Below are positions 40,988 through 51,669 of a stretch of DNA of 51,669 bases, piece by piece. Both the position numbers and the translations under genes were made by a program. Each line of letters opens with the position of its first letter. Position 1 is the stretch's first letter. This DNA comes from Chara braunii (lineage: Eukaryota; Streptophyta; Charophyceae; Charales; Characeae): the NCBI GenBank assembly GCA_003427395.1, contig BFEA01000025.1:2374615-2426283 (forward strand), given 5' to 3'. The notes under the pieces were generated by a model. That model was given only the letters and a program-made list of their open reading frames with translations, did not search any database and had not been told where the DNA came from.

Positions 40988-41477
40988 TTATATAATATTT
41001 TTGTACAGTAAGTATGTTACTAACCCACAGATCTCTATTTGACATAGTTGAAACATTAAAAACGATATGCACATCCTCCTATCAGGAGACACAGACTGCG
41101 CAACTACAGGAGGATCAGGCACGCTTGGTGCCCCGTGGGGCCCCTGTTGGTGACACGGGGAAAGGATAGCCAACTGCCTCTCTTGAGATGGTGGGTAAGG
41201 GCTATGATGCGATCGACTAGGCAGCTCGAAGCGTGGCGGAGATTCTCCGTAACGCCTTGCATACCTATATGAATAACAAGTGATTTCGTCAGGGTCTGGG
41301 GTATGCATTCGCCTCTCCTCCCTATACCTTCTTGCCCTCAATCCTTCATCTTTCTCCTCATCATCTTCGTTCCAATCCCCCCTTTTCTCTGGTCAAGCCC
41401 ACAGGCTTTTCAGGCGCCTTCCCTTGTCTCCCGCCTCTTCCTCTACCAGTACCGGTCCCACGGCCCTTAGGTGCCAT
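40988..41477 (-). pseudogene. ORF0: RG-rich N-terminus, acidic middle, frameshifted
   Basis: ATG at 41,477 opens a frame beginning MAPKGRGTGTGRGRGGRQGK, an Arg/Gly-rich segment typical of RNA-binding tails. It stops after about 40 codons unless one base is changed in a six-G run (plus strand C at 41,377-41,382). After that shift the protein continues with an acidic stretch (NEDDEEKDEG), then a Ser/Pro/Arg-rich region, to 40,988. The shift could be a sequencing error, a real lesion or programmed frameshifting. It is the first gene after the leader. No known domain is seen. Confidence 0.55.
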
Positions 41478-41684
41478 ATTTGCTAACTTCTTAGTATAAG
41501 TAAGACAATTGTACCTTTAGTCCCTACCTTACACCCTGACTTGGAACAACTATTCGTCATCACTACCCAAGTTACCTTATCCTTCTTAGAGTCTTAGTTA
41601 ATCACCGATTTTTAATAATTGTCGTTCTGCCTGGATCTTGCTATACCCGAGTTTGTTCACTAAGGACCTCGGCTTAAAACGAGA
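41478..41684 (-). other. Leader between PBS and ORF0
   Basis: About 207 bases of non-coding sequence. The half next to the PBS is related to the corresponding leader of element 1 (7,050-7,170). Confidence 0.6.
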
Positions 41685-41702
41685 TCCCCGGCAATGGCGC
41701 CA
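41685..41702 (-). promoter_or_regulatory. Primer-binding site of element 2 (tRNA-Asp type)
   Basis: The minus strand reads TGGCGCCATTGCCGGGGA, identical to that of element 1 and two bases from the LTR. It carries the same single difference from plant tRNA-Asp. The site fixes orientation and the LTR edge at 41,705. Confidence 0.9.
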
Positions 41703-43289
41703 CCTGTCGCGCGCGGCGGTCCCACACTCAAACGTAAAGTAAAGTTTTTGGTGTTGGACCTCACGGTCGTGTCACGCAGGAGTTTCTTTGTGTCACTTTA
41801 CGCAATACCAACTCCGACCGTGCGCGCGTGCTATACCTCTCGCGACTCCATACAACAGGTTAGGGATTCCGCGAGGTACAACATTACCTCCACCTGCGGG
41901 AGCTGTCACCATCCCTTAGGTGGGTGTATCCCTACTGAGCTACTGACCCACGTGCGAAGGCTTTTACATGCAATCGCAAAGGTAAGCCAGCCGAGGGCGT
42001 TTTCTCGATCGTCGTAGCATAGGCATACGCGTGGTAGAACGCCTTAAGACTGACCCGTATGTCGAGCCCCGAGATGCTGACTCCCCGGACCGACTATCTA
42101 ATCAAGTCGACTTCTCGGACAGTCTTCCACGCTTAACTAACTATGACAATGACTCTATGTTTCCTTTGTTGACCTTATGAAAATGTCACAGTCAACCCTG
42201 AGTAGTCTCTCTTTCTTCCCAAAAGAAGTCCCAGACAAAATGACTTCCTGGGTACCGACCAGCCTACGATCTCATTCACAAGTATATATAGATATATGTA
42301 TGTATGTAAATCAGGGGAGCTGACTGAGCGGTGGACCTCACTTTCACGATTGTCGTGTCCCTTTGCCTGAATTTCGAGAAGATCCCGAACTCAGGAGACA
42401 GTACAAATGTCCAACACCTGCGCAGATGCAGGAAAAGACATACAAGCATACAGATGCAGACACAGAATGCGCTACACGCGTCAACCTTTAATCCATTTAT
42501 AGCATGCCACTCACGCCCCAAACCCTTGAAAACAACATTCCTTCCTAACCCTGATTCCATTTTACCCCAGCCCCACACATTTTGAAGACTCCTGAGTGTG
42601 ATTTGGNCAATTTAGGCATAGATACAGGGGGAAGATTTATTTGTTCCCTTCTTAGGTCTTGNCTTAGGTGTGGGTGTCAAGCCATGGTGGAAGTTGAGTC
42701 GGAATTCTACCGACCTGTTATCCAGAGATAACAGAATTGTTGCTCTTACGGATTCCCCGTAAGTTCTCCGAAGTGTCGAAACCTGTAGACACAACACAGT
42801 ACAAGAGAAACTTAACATCTCTCTTCCTAAATGAGATCTATAAAGTTCCTTCTAGACTATGTGTCCTCTGTCTGACTCCTATCCTTAACTAATCGTTTGG
42901 GCTGTTTCCCTTTCGCTTAAGGTAGTGAATAGTAGTTCACTTCCCTTTTTACTGTCGCAGTAACTCTCCACAATCTCATTTCTATCCCTTTTGGGATTAT
43001 CCTATCTGAGGTCCCTTCCTTCTCCCAANACACATGATCACATCATCAATCCAACTTGTGGAAGGAATCTCATGGAAAGGAATCAGATGAATGGATAGTC
43101 TTTCTCTGAGGCAAAATCTCACTTATCCCCTTTCAGTAGAATCAGAGATAGTTAGTTNGGACTGAACAATGCAAATTGTGGAGAAAGTTAGCNGTGGTAT
43201 GGCAAACCATTCAGGACATATCCATTTGTTACTGGAGCTTGTTTGACAAAGGCAAACTTCGTGGGCCTTGGCCCNTGTGTGCCAAGCAC

Positions 43290-44010
43290 ATTTAGCGGTA
43301 GGCTTNTCCTATGGCTAGCCACTGATAAGNCAGGTGTCCCTGAAACCTCACAACTTCTTATATCAGACTAGTCAGTGATAAGACAGGATTCCCCTGTTAC
43401 TCTTATCACTGACTAACCCTCAATAAGGTGGGTACCCAAGGATCCTTACTACTCTTATCACTGACTAAGCCCTAGGATNTTTATCGATAAGGCAGATGTC
43501 NTTGAAACCTCACAACTTCTTATATCGGACTTGTCACTGATAAGACANGATTCCCCTGCTACTCTTATCACTGACTAACCCTCAATAAGGTGAGTGTCCA
43601 AGGATCCTTACTACTCTTATCACTGACTAGAATGTTAGGTTTAATCAGTGATAAGGCAGGTGTCCTTGAAACCTCACAAATCTTNTATCAGACTAGTCAC
43701 TGNTAAAACAGGATTCCCCTGCTACTCTTATCAGTGGCTAGCCCTCAATAACGTGGGTGTCCAAGGACCCTTACTACTCTTATCACTGAAAAGAATGTTA
43801 AGTTGGTTAATGATAAGGCAAGTGTCCTTGAAACCTCACAACTCTTATATCAGACTAGTCACTGATAAGACAGGATTCCCCTGCTACTCTTATCAATGGC
43901 TTGCCCTCAATAAGGTGGGTGTCCAATGATCCTTGCACTTACCACTGACCAAGCGTAAGGCTCATTTGGAGTTAAGGCAGGATTTCCCTGCTATTCTTAC
44001 CCCACACAAG
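43290..44010. repeat. Tandem array of ~165-bp hairpin repeats (5' LTR)
   Basis: This is the counterpart of 18,610-19,330 with a few substitutions. One stem in this copy carries a change (CTTATCAATG instead of CTTATCAGTG near 43,889-43,898) that breaks one pair. Confidence 0.85.
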
Positions 44011-44574
44011 TCTTATTTGTGGCTTAGGTCATCGCTTTCGATGACATTCAAACCTAGTATCGTTGTTAGTTTGGAGACTTATTGCTGGATAAAATGTATA
44101 ATGAGCAAACGGATCAGCGAGATTTATGACAGTCGATTATGGCAACTCAAATCAAGGTACCCATCATCTGTTTGAGTGGGATATAGAGAAATGATCGCGA
44201 GAGGACTGATAGTTTGTATCCATACNTTCAATCAGTGTCNACAGCAAGGTTGCTGTATCCAGAAGCAATCTGTTTCACACTCGGCCACCCTTTTCTCTAC
44301 CCACAATCCAAGACCTGAAGTGTTGTTGATTTTGAATCCCTAACCCTTATGATCATTGTTACGATGATTGCCTGTATGAGACAGCACCTGGGTCGAACTA
44401 ACGTACCTCGTTGTTCCCTGCCTCTAGAGTTCCGCCTGAACTCCGGCAGAGCTCTCGCAATCGCCATGTTGCATGGATCAATTGAGGAATGAGAGTCCTT
44501 TGTGCATGAATAATGATCTCAGTAAGCCATCGGAAAATACTATGTTTACTCATGTTGCTTGAAGATGGTTGTGT

Positions 44575-44584
44575 GCTTATATAG
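44575..44584 (-). promoter_or_regulatory. TATA box of element 2 (5' LTR, active position)
   Basis: CTATATAAGC on the minus strand. As the 5' LTR copy it would drive the genomic RNA leftward, with a leader of about 3.0 kb before ORF0. Confidence 0.5.
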
Positions 44585-44721
44585 GGTTTTTAGGCATAAG
44601 AAAATAAAGGAGGATAAAGGATGTAAGAGCCATCATGCCTGTTGGCGTCCCTCCTTCGTTTCGTTGCCTCGCACCCCTGTCCGATTCTGATTCATATCCT
44701 AACGTGTGACCTCAAATGATA

Positions 44722-44727
<6 letters not shown>

Positions 44728-44782
<55 letters not shown>

Positions 44783-44823
44783 ATAATAATAATAATAATA
44801 ATAATAAACATAATAACAACAAC

Positions 44824-44857
<34 letters not shown>

Positions 44858-44861
44858 GTAA
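44728..44861. repeat. A53 homopolymer plus (TAA)n, 5' LTR copy
   Basis: It has the same length and interruptions as 20,044-20,177. Confidence 0.9.
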
Positions 44862-46712
44862 TCAATAACAAGGAACATGAGAGCGAAATAATATCCAAAC
44901 CCGGACTGTGAGATCGCATAGGTGTCTGAGTAGGTATATACCAGCAGCAAACATCATGGTACTGAGCCTTCATCCAAACTGAGCTATATAATAGAGTAAT
45001 GAGCCAATGCTCAAGCCCTCAGGCCCATACCAACTCACTATTCATGGTCGCTCTCCTATGTCTGGCGCCCAATGCCCAATTTATACATCTTGCCTACCCT
45101 TCTATACTTGCGCTCACGCAACAGGCCTACTGTGATAGTGAAGTCCCATCTATACGATGTCACTACTAGTGCAGACTGCAATTGTACGCTGGCANGCTTT
45201 CTCTTCCCTCTTTTCTCTATTTTCTCTCTCTCGGACTGTCTCACTTTTGGTGTGTACGTGTCTTTCTCTGCNTATCGNTGCGTCCGTCACNGNCTGTATC
45301 TNNTTGCGTATNTCACAGTCTGTGTCCCATGTATGCGTGACCATGGCGAATCTGTGGTGCAATGCCATGCGGTCAGCGGTACCGGACCAGTCAGCCCCAG
45401 TCCAGCCCAGCAAGTACCCTCTGGGACTCTGTATATCGTGGCCAGGGAATCAGGACAGACCAATGAGTCGCAGTAGTATAAATCTAGAGGCTATGCACAA
45501 CCATTCATTCATTTCTGCGGAGCCATGAGGAAGTGTTGCTACAGCGCCTTAGGCAACAGTGCTCAGTGGATGCCCAGAGTGTTCAGTGGCATGCGTGCTG
45601 TGAGAGCGTACAGCACCACGCGTGAGACGTCCAGAATGGTCTAGTGTATGTGCACAGTGTGATGTTGGGCGCTGTGTCGCTACAGCCATTGAAAGTGAAC
45701 TCTTGTCTGGTTGCCATATTTCTGCATTGTGTGGGCGTACATTGCCTGTTTGCTGTGCTGCCATTTGCATGCATGAAAAGTGTGGACGAGCGAGGCTTAT
45801 AATGCCAGGGTCATGAATACGGACGAAGCCCTGTAATCCAAATCGCAGCATCATACTGCAGTCCAAGTAGTCAAGCCAGGGTAGACAGCACAAGGGAACT
45901 GAGTAAACATCCATTTGAGAACGAAACAGCAGAATCTTGAGTCGATGCCCAAACCCATTTGGGCAGTACCAACATCATAACCTATCGTAGTTCTTTCTCC
46001 GGAATGGCGGCCGATGCCTCATCTGCTCTACAATCCAATATTACAGCTACAACAGGGAAGCAACCAGATAATTTGACGACCAGCAAGTGATGACTTCAAT
46101 GCCACTGTCGAGTTCTTTTCTACCAGGTACGTTCTCTCTTCACCCACACTCTTCCTTGATAACCCACGCAGCCCCCTTCGACTCCGAAGATCCATCTTTG
46201 TCCTTCACTTCCACTGCACCCTCATGCAGCCCGGCTATGGCCTCCAGAGTTCCTTTGTGTAGGCAGCACCCTACAACTTAGTGCTAGCCTGCCTCATCCC
46301 AGCGCAGCGCAACCATGCATAGCGCAACATCTTGCCTTTGCTCAGAGTGCCAGCAATGCCTGCATTGGCCACGACCCCTGCCCATTCGCATTCTCTGCCT
46401 ATATGCCAATGCTGCGTGTGGGTGGCCTGTCCTGTCCTGCGCCCAGGGCTCAATCAACTGAGGCCCCTGGGCTCGACTGACTCTAGCAGGAGTTTGGGTT
46501 CCACGATGCAATGCAACCAACCGGCGTGCTGCGACCGTCGGATACCCATTCTACTAATGTCAGAAGAAAAAAAAACCGTTCGCGGGTATTCTGACCAGCC
46601 TTCTCTCAGGGCGGTCACATGTTTCGCCCGCCTTCGCTTAGGGCGGGCACGAGGCCGGCGGCGTTGCTGTATATACATATGAAAGCGTGGATGAGACTAG
46701 TCTGATTTGCTC

Positions 46713-46759
<47 letters not shown>

Positions 46760-47953
46760 TAAATAATAATAATAATAATCAAGGACGACGAGCAATAGCG
46801 AACTCCAACAATCTAACTGCATCATGTATATTGGACCAGATAGTCGTGTCCTCGATCCAATAGCAGAACTGCATCACGGGTTTCACCAAATAAGGCACAG
46901 CAACTCAAAATTGACAATGTTGAACTTATCAATGAAGCACCAGAGTCGATATCCTATCTGGTACTTGGTGCCCAGACTACTGACGGCAGATCCTAACTAG
47001 TCTATACAAAAAATGCAGAAGTTGTCGTCATCTGTTTTCCAAGTACGAGCTTACACCGGCCAATGCCGCACGCTTCCAACAACAGGCATGTCGCTCGCTA
47101 CATTCCCAACTGCGATCCTCTAGATGTCACGTGGACCCAAGATCACCGCGCATCCCATCTCTTTTTCCTTTTCTTTTCCTCTCTATCTTCTCCCTCTCTC
47201 CTATACACAATCCCTCTCTCTCTTCTCTGTGTATATCTCTACCGCATACCTTTTCTGTGTATCTTTATGCGAATCACTGTGTATCTCACCTTTCACTNTG
47301 TGTCAGTGTCNCCGTGCCTCTNTGACTNCGTATCTATGTGGTTCCCTGTGTGTGTCACAGTAACCGTGAGTCTACTGGGTCACCATGTGNTTGTNACTGN
47401 GCATTGCGTCACTGTGCATCGTGCCACTAATGTCACCATCACAGTGTGACTGNGCGCTTTTACTGTGTACTTGTCTGCTGTGTGTTTCCTTGTATGTTTG
47501 TTTCCCCGTCTGTTTGCTTGTTACTCTGTCTTTCTGTTTTCCTTGTTTGTTTTATCTGTCTCTTCTCTGTCTGTCACACCCTTTTCTTCTCCTTCCTTTT
47601 TCCTCGTTGCCGTAATTGTTTGTCACCCGAGCCCACTGCAGGTGAAACCCCTGAGACAGAGGACGCCGGATTTCATACCTCACAATCTAAACGTAGCGGA
47701 GCAGCCACGCAATACGATTCCTTACTATGGTGCAGCATGTCGAGACCACGGCATGAGGACACGGCAGACACTATCGCGTATTCCAACAGTGGGGCGGTGA
47801 TGGCCCAACACTACGTCGCTATCAGCGGAGGCATCACATATTCCCACAAGTCTCCCCTTTGCTTATGGTAAGCTGCAGGCCAAGTAACTCACCTTAATAA
47901 TAATAATAATAATAATAATAAACATAATAATAATAATAATAATAATAATAAAC

Positions 47954-48000
<47 letters not shown>

Positions 48001-49222
48001 CATAATAATAATAATAATAATAATAATAGTAATAATAATAATTTAAAAATGATATTAATAAATCAATATCAATCAATGACAATAATAATAATATCAACAT
48101 AGTTTGCTCGTCGGATTTCCTTCTCCTTAGTCNTTATTTCTCTCCTNCTTTCTTCGATCTCNTTTTCTCNCTNCTTCTCTCCCCTTTCTCTCTCGTTCTC
48201 TCTTNCTNTCTCTCTGTGTATGCGNTTCTCTCTTNTGCGTTGTCGCGTGACTGTCACCGTACGACTTGTGAGTGTGTCACCTGTTTCTTCTGCATGCCGC
48301 GTCTGTTGTCACTGTCACTGTGTGCCCGCGTTACTGTGCACTGTCAACGTGTGACTGTGTGACTGCGACTGTGCGTATATCGTAATGTGACTACGTGCGT
48401 GTCACACCATGTATGTCGCAGTGTATCCGTGTGTCGCTGTGCATGTCACAGTGTGTCACTGTGAAACCGTGCGTCACTGCGTGACCGATCTTGCGTCTGA
48501 GTGCGTCATTCTGCATTGCTGTGTATCTGTGTTGCCGTGCCTCCGTTCCCCCAGTTAGTTGTTGCCTGTTGCAGGTCAGCGTAATTGTTGAATCCCGAAC
48601 TGTAGGTCTGTTGAGTAGGGGTCAGGGTTGTGGCAATGAGTCCCCATGCAGTCAGCGGTACAACCCAAATAGTCTTTGTTCAGTCCAGCAAGTACCACGA
48701 GGGACTGTGTGCCCCATGCCCGAGGGAAAGAGGCAGACCAACGAGCTTCAGAAGTATAAATCAAGAGGCAGCGCCCAGTCATTCATTCATTTCCGCGTCA
48801 GCCATACGGAAATGCTGCCACAGCGACTTGTGCAAGGGGTCTGCAGCAGTGCCCGATGTCGAAGTAAGCTGAAGAAGACAGCTTGGACATAACTGTAGGA
48901 GGCGACGACGGCTATGACTCCCTTAGCCGCAAGTGAGTACAGTGTGTGTGTTTGTCGGTGGGCGTGTACAGTGGGTTGCGTGTGGGATGCACAGAGTGAT
49001 CCTACGCTAAGTGAGTTTGAGTGGCGGAGTTGAACACAGTGACGAACAAAGAATTGTTTGATCGTGACAGCGTCATAATTTTCCTCGAAGCGGGCTTGCA
49101 TCTGCACTGTGTTCTCAGTTTCTATATTTTCTGAGCTTTGAGTGGGCTTCTGTCGCCAGTTTTCTGCGTTACTGTTTTGCAGGCAGGAAAGTGTAAATGA
49201 AAGCGTGTCTAATTTCAATGAC

Positions 49223-49289
<67 letters not shown>

Positions 49290-49682
49290 GAAGAAGATGA
49301 GCAATAGCGAACTTTAGTAATCGAACAGCATCATGCATACGAGTCCAAATAGTCTTGACCTCGAACCAACAACAGATTGCATCACGAGCTTCACCAAATA
49401 GGAACACGGCAAAACTCACTGTCGACAATGCTGGCATAGTCTTATCATCATTAACACAAAACCAATGTCGATTCCTTTCTGGGGTCGTGGCCCAGACTGC
49501 AGTTGCCAGATCCTATCTAGCCTATACTACAATGCTTGCTGTTGACGCCAACAACTCTCTGAAGTACGGCATACGGCTGCCAATGCCGCACGCTTNATGT
49601 ATNNGGTATGTNTTNTCGCTTCCTCACTCAACCTCAATCCCCCACTCACAGACGCCGCATGCACCCAACCTACCGTGCATCC

Positions 49683-49722
<40 letters not shown>

Positions 49723-50237
49723 GCCATAATAATAATAATAATAAAAATAAGTAACAGTGAAATGGTAATTCCAGATTATACCATCACGTTGAAAGCCAGA
49801 TGGTCACACTGTGTCCAGAGAACAATGTGGCACCTTTAATACGCCAATGAAGGTTCGTAGTATTGAAAGCCAATGTCAAAGGGGAACACAGTCTTCCCGC
49901 ACCAACACAAGAACCCAGTTCCATCACGCTCACACTTGGTGATCAGCAACCAACCTACTCCCACACAGCTACTTTAGACTTCAAAAGACAATGCAACTGT
50001 TGACGGCAGCGGCAGCCCGAAATACTTGAAGAGGTCGCTCATGCAGACCGTCTTCAATACGAGGTAAGTGCCTTCACATCTCCACCCTCATTATCATCAT
50101 CATCATCATCATCCTTTCTTCACCATCATCATCATCTTCATCATCATCCATCCTCTTTTCTCCTCTCTCTCTCCTTTCTCTCTCTTTCTCCTTCTCAATC
50201 CCTCCCTCTTCTTACTACGTGTACGTATTTTTGCATA

Positions 50238-50584
50238 CAGTAAAGGTGCATACTAGAACAGGAACCGACTTCTCATACAAAGTACAAGATAGCGTAACGG
50301 AAGACTCTGACACCAATGATCCGATCAATCAATATTGCGATGCGGCCCCGACATACATCATCACTGTTTCATGGTGTGAAGGGGCCTGGCGCTATATGCA
50401 GGAAGGATGCGCCAGGTCCAGACCATACACAGACGGAAAGGAGGGGATCATACGCAGAAGAGGGGAAGATGGGTATGTCGTCAACACGAAGCCTTCGGTA
50501 CAAGTCTCAGATAATCCTTCGTCAAATGTCTTAAGCCCAATGTCAAGCCTGGATCAAAAGCCACCAATCCCTCTAGTCTGCTGA
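50238..50584 (+). other. Exon-like open segment behind a strong acceptor-like site
   Basis: A C/T-rich tract and TTTTTGCATACAG precede an open plus-strand frame of about 113 codons to a stop at 50,584. The composition looks protein-like (for example TNDPINQYCDAAPTYIITVSW), without simple repeats. The upstream exon-like block ends AATACGAG with a GTAAGT donor at about 50,064. In the left LTR most of this segment is deleted (25,533-25,552). No homologue is recognised. It could be an exon fragment of a captured gene or chance. Confidence 0.25.
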
Positions 50585-51669
50585 TGTAGTGAAGTCAGGT
50601 AGCGAGAGGGTGAGGGGAGGTGGTGGACTGAGAAGAGAAAGAAGAAGAAACTCTCTCTCTCCTTTTTCTCTCTCTCTCCCTCTCTCTTCTCACACACACA
50701 CACACAGGCGATGTACAGTCCCACGTTGTAGTGTTACATTCATTTTTTTTATTTTCTTTATTTCTTTCTTTCTTTATTTATTTATCTAATCATGCTATCG
50801 ATGGGGTAACGCTAGGCTAGTCGTGGGGTAGGAGGCTTACCCTTTTCCTTTCTCTTCTCCCCGTCGTCGTCTTCGCCCGGTCGACTAGTTACCCCCCCTC
50901 TCTCCAACACGACCCGCCGCGCTGCGCCGTATGTCGAATGCATGGCGTGGGAGTCGACCGTCACCAAGTTGATCGGGTAAGTCCCCCCCCCTCTACCCCT
51001 TTCTCATCTTCTTCTTCTCCTTCTTCTTCTTCTTCTTCTTCTTCTTCTTCTTCTTCTTCTTCCTCTCCTTCTTTGCTTCCTCGCTATTTCCCTCATCTCC
51101 CTCTAAATGATAAGGTCAATGAACCTTTCACACCACCCCCAGTGGCAACCACCGAGACCAACGCAATCCAGACACTTCATTGGACTATTCAATCGGCAGG
51201 AGTGACGGCGGCGTGTATAAAGGGCACGGATGTAATCAGCGTGAGCTGATGATTCGTGCTTACTAGGCATTTCTCTTTAAAGATCGGAAATTACAACAAT
51301 CTACCCACATTGATAAATAAAGAAAAAATATATATATATATATAATAAATAGTAATAAATAATAGTAGAAATAGCAATATAATAATAACAATATTAGTAA
51401 TAAGTAAGTCATAATAATGTATTCTAGTGATCTCTATAGTCAGATACAGTCGTATCGGACTTTTCACGACAACTACGATGATGGTGAGGAATCTCTCTTC
51501 TTCTGTTGTAGTTTGCTGATACTGAGCAGTCAGGCGTCGAGAGGTGAGAAGACGACGATGTACTGAAAGGAGGAAGGAGAAGAACTCCCATTCCCTCTCT
51601 GCGTTCACTTGCCTAACCTTTTCTCCCCCTCTCACTCTCTCTTTCGCACTCGCACACATACTTTCACAT

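Larger units (their letters stand above)
17025..51669 (-). mobile_element. Element 2: giant Ty3/gypsy LTR retrotransposon, right end outside window
   Basis: The two LTRs begin with TGTC at 17,025 and 41,705 and align collinearly to the window end (left position 26,755). A PBS lies inside the right LTR and a candidate polypurine tract inside the left one, so transcription runs right to left. The internal region is about 11.4 kb and the inferred LTR about 13.3 kb. The whole element would be near 38 kb, extremely large for this class. Gene order is ORF0-B-A-gag-PR-RT-RH-IN-ORF3. All the large genes are broken, so this copy is not autonomous. Confidence 0.8.
41705..51669 (-). repeat. 5' LTR of element 2, cut by the window edge
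   Basis: This is collinear with 17,025-26,755. Differences include point changes, microsatellite lengths ((TAA)n at 46,713-46,780, 47,895-48,043, 49,222-49,289 and 49,684-49,747) and a segment of roughly 165 bases at about 50,308-50,490 that is absent from the left LTR near 25,533-25,552. Large parts (about 42,600-45,430) are nearly identical and share N positions with the left LTR, so the assembly probably mixed reads from both. The U5 block is at about 41,839-41,923. Confidence 0.85.

Noticed and set aside
17025-51669. Plain segmental duplication explaining the two long repeats
   Set aside because: The PBS lies exactly two bases from the repeat edge at 41,705, the ends are TG/CA, and gag-pol lies between. 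An LTR pair is the simpler reading, although the outer flank is unseen.

Overview
The window is non-coding-rich eukaryotic nuclear DNA built almost entirely from giant LTR retrotransposons of the Ty3/gypsy (Metaviridae) type. Evidence for a eukaryote is the retroelement gene set, many microsatellites, tRNA-derived SINE-like repeats, and consensus GT-AG-like splice signals. Both primer-binding sites match the 3' end of a plant-type tRNA-Asp at 17 of 18 positions. The gag/pol proteins resemble elements I associate with streptophyte algae such as Chara; that assignment is from memory and is tentative. No ordinary host gene is convincingly visible.

Layout. (1) About 1-17,024: a first, apparently non-autonomous or internally deleted element (element 1, minus orientation). 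It has a left LTR (1 to about 5,984, cut by the window edge), a roughly 1.2-kb non-coding internal segment, a PBS (7,171-7,188), and a right LTR starting at 7,191. The right LTR contains an array of telomere-motif hairpins (9,361-10,617) and an assembly gap (12,331-12,863). After the gap, bases 1-2,625 reappear at 12,864-15,489 with identical N positions. (2) From 17,025 to the end of the window: element 2, also in minus orientation, apparently nested in the right LTR of element 1. Its 3' LTR runs from 17,025 to about 30,280 (about 13.3 kb). Its 5' LTR starts at 41,705 and leaves the window after 9,965 bases. Between them lies an 11.4-kb internal region. In transcription order this holds: PBS, an RG-rich ORF0, two paralogous unknown genes (B and A), gag with a CCHC knuckle, protease, reverse transcriptase-RNase H, a linker, integrase (HHCC, D,D35E, GPY/F-like end), and a second gag-like coiled-coil/zinc-knuckle gene where env-class genes usually sit.

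The element 2 copy is dead. Gag, pol and ORF3 carry many in-frame stops, all explicable as C:G to T:A transitions, several one-base frameshifts, and a 50-bp tandem duplication in gag. A minus-strand TATA box in each LTR predicts a 5' leader of about 2.85 kb before the PBS.

The most unusual content is in the LTRs. They are strings of short, nearly perfect hairpins whose arms vary between copies but stay complementary, with conserved loops or cores. This is seen independently in both elements at comparable LTR positions. The LTRs also carry plus-strand (antisense) splice-like modules and higher-order repeated modules. Together with the tandem A/B gene pair and the second gag-like gene, this suggests a lineage of very large LTR elements with structured leaders and extra genes.
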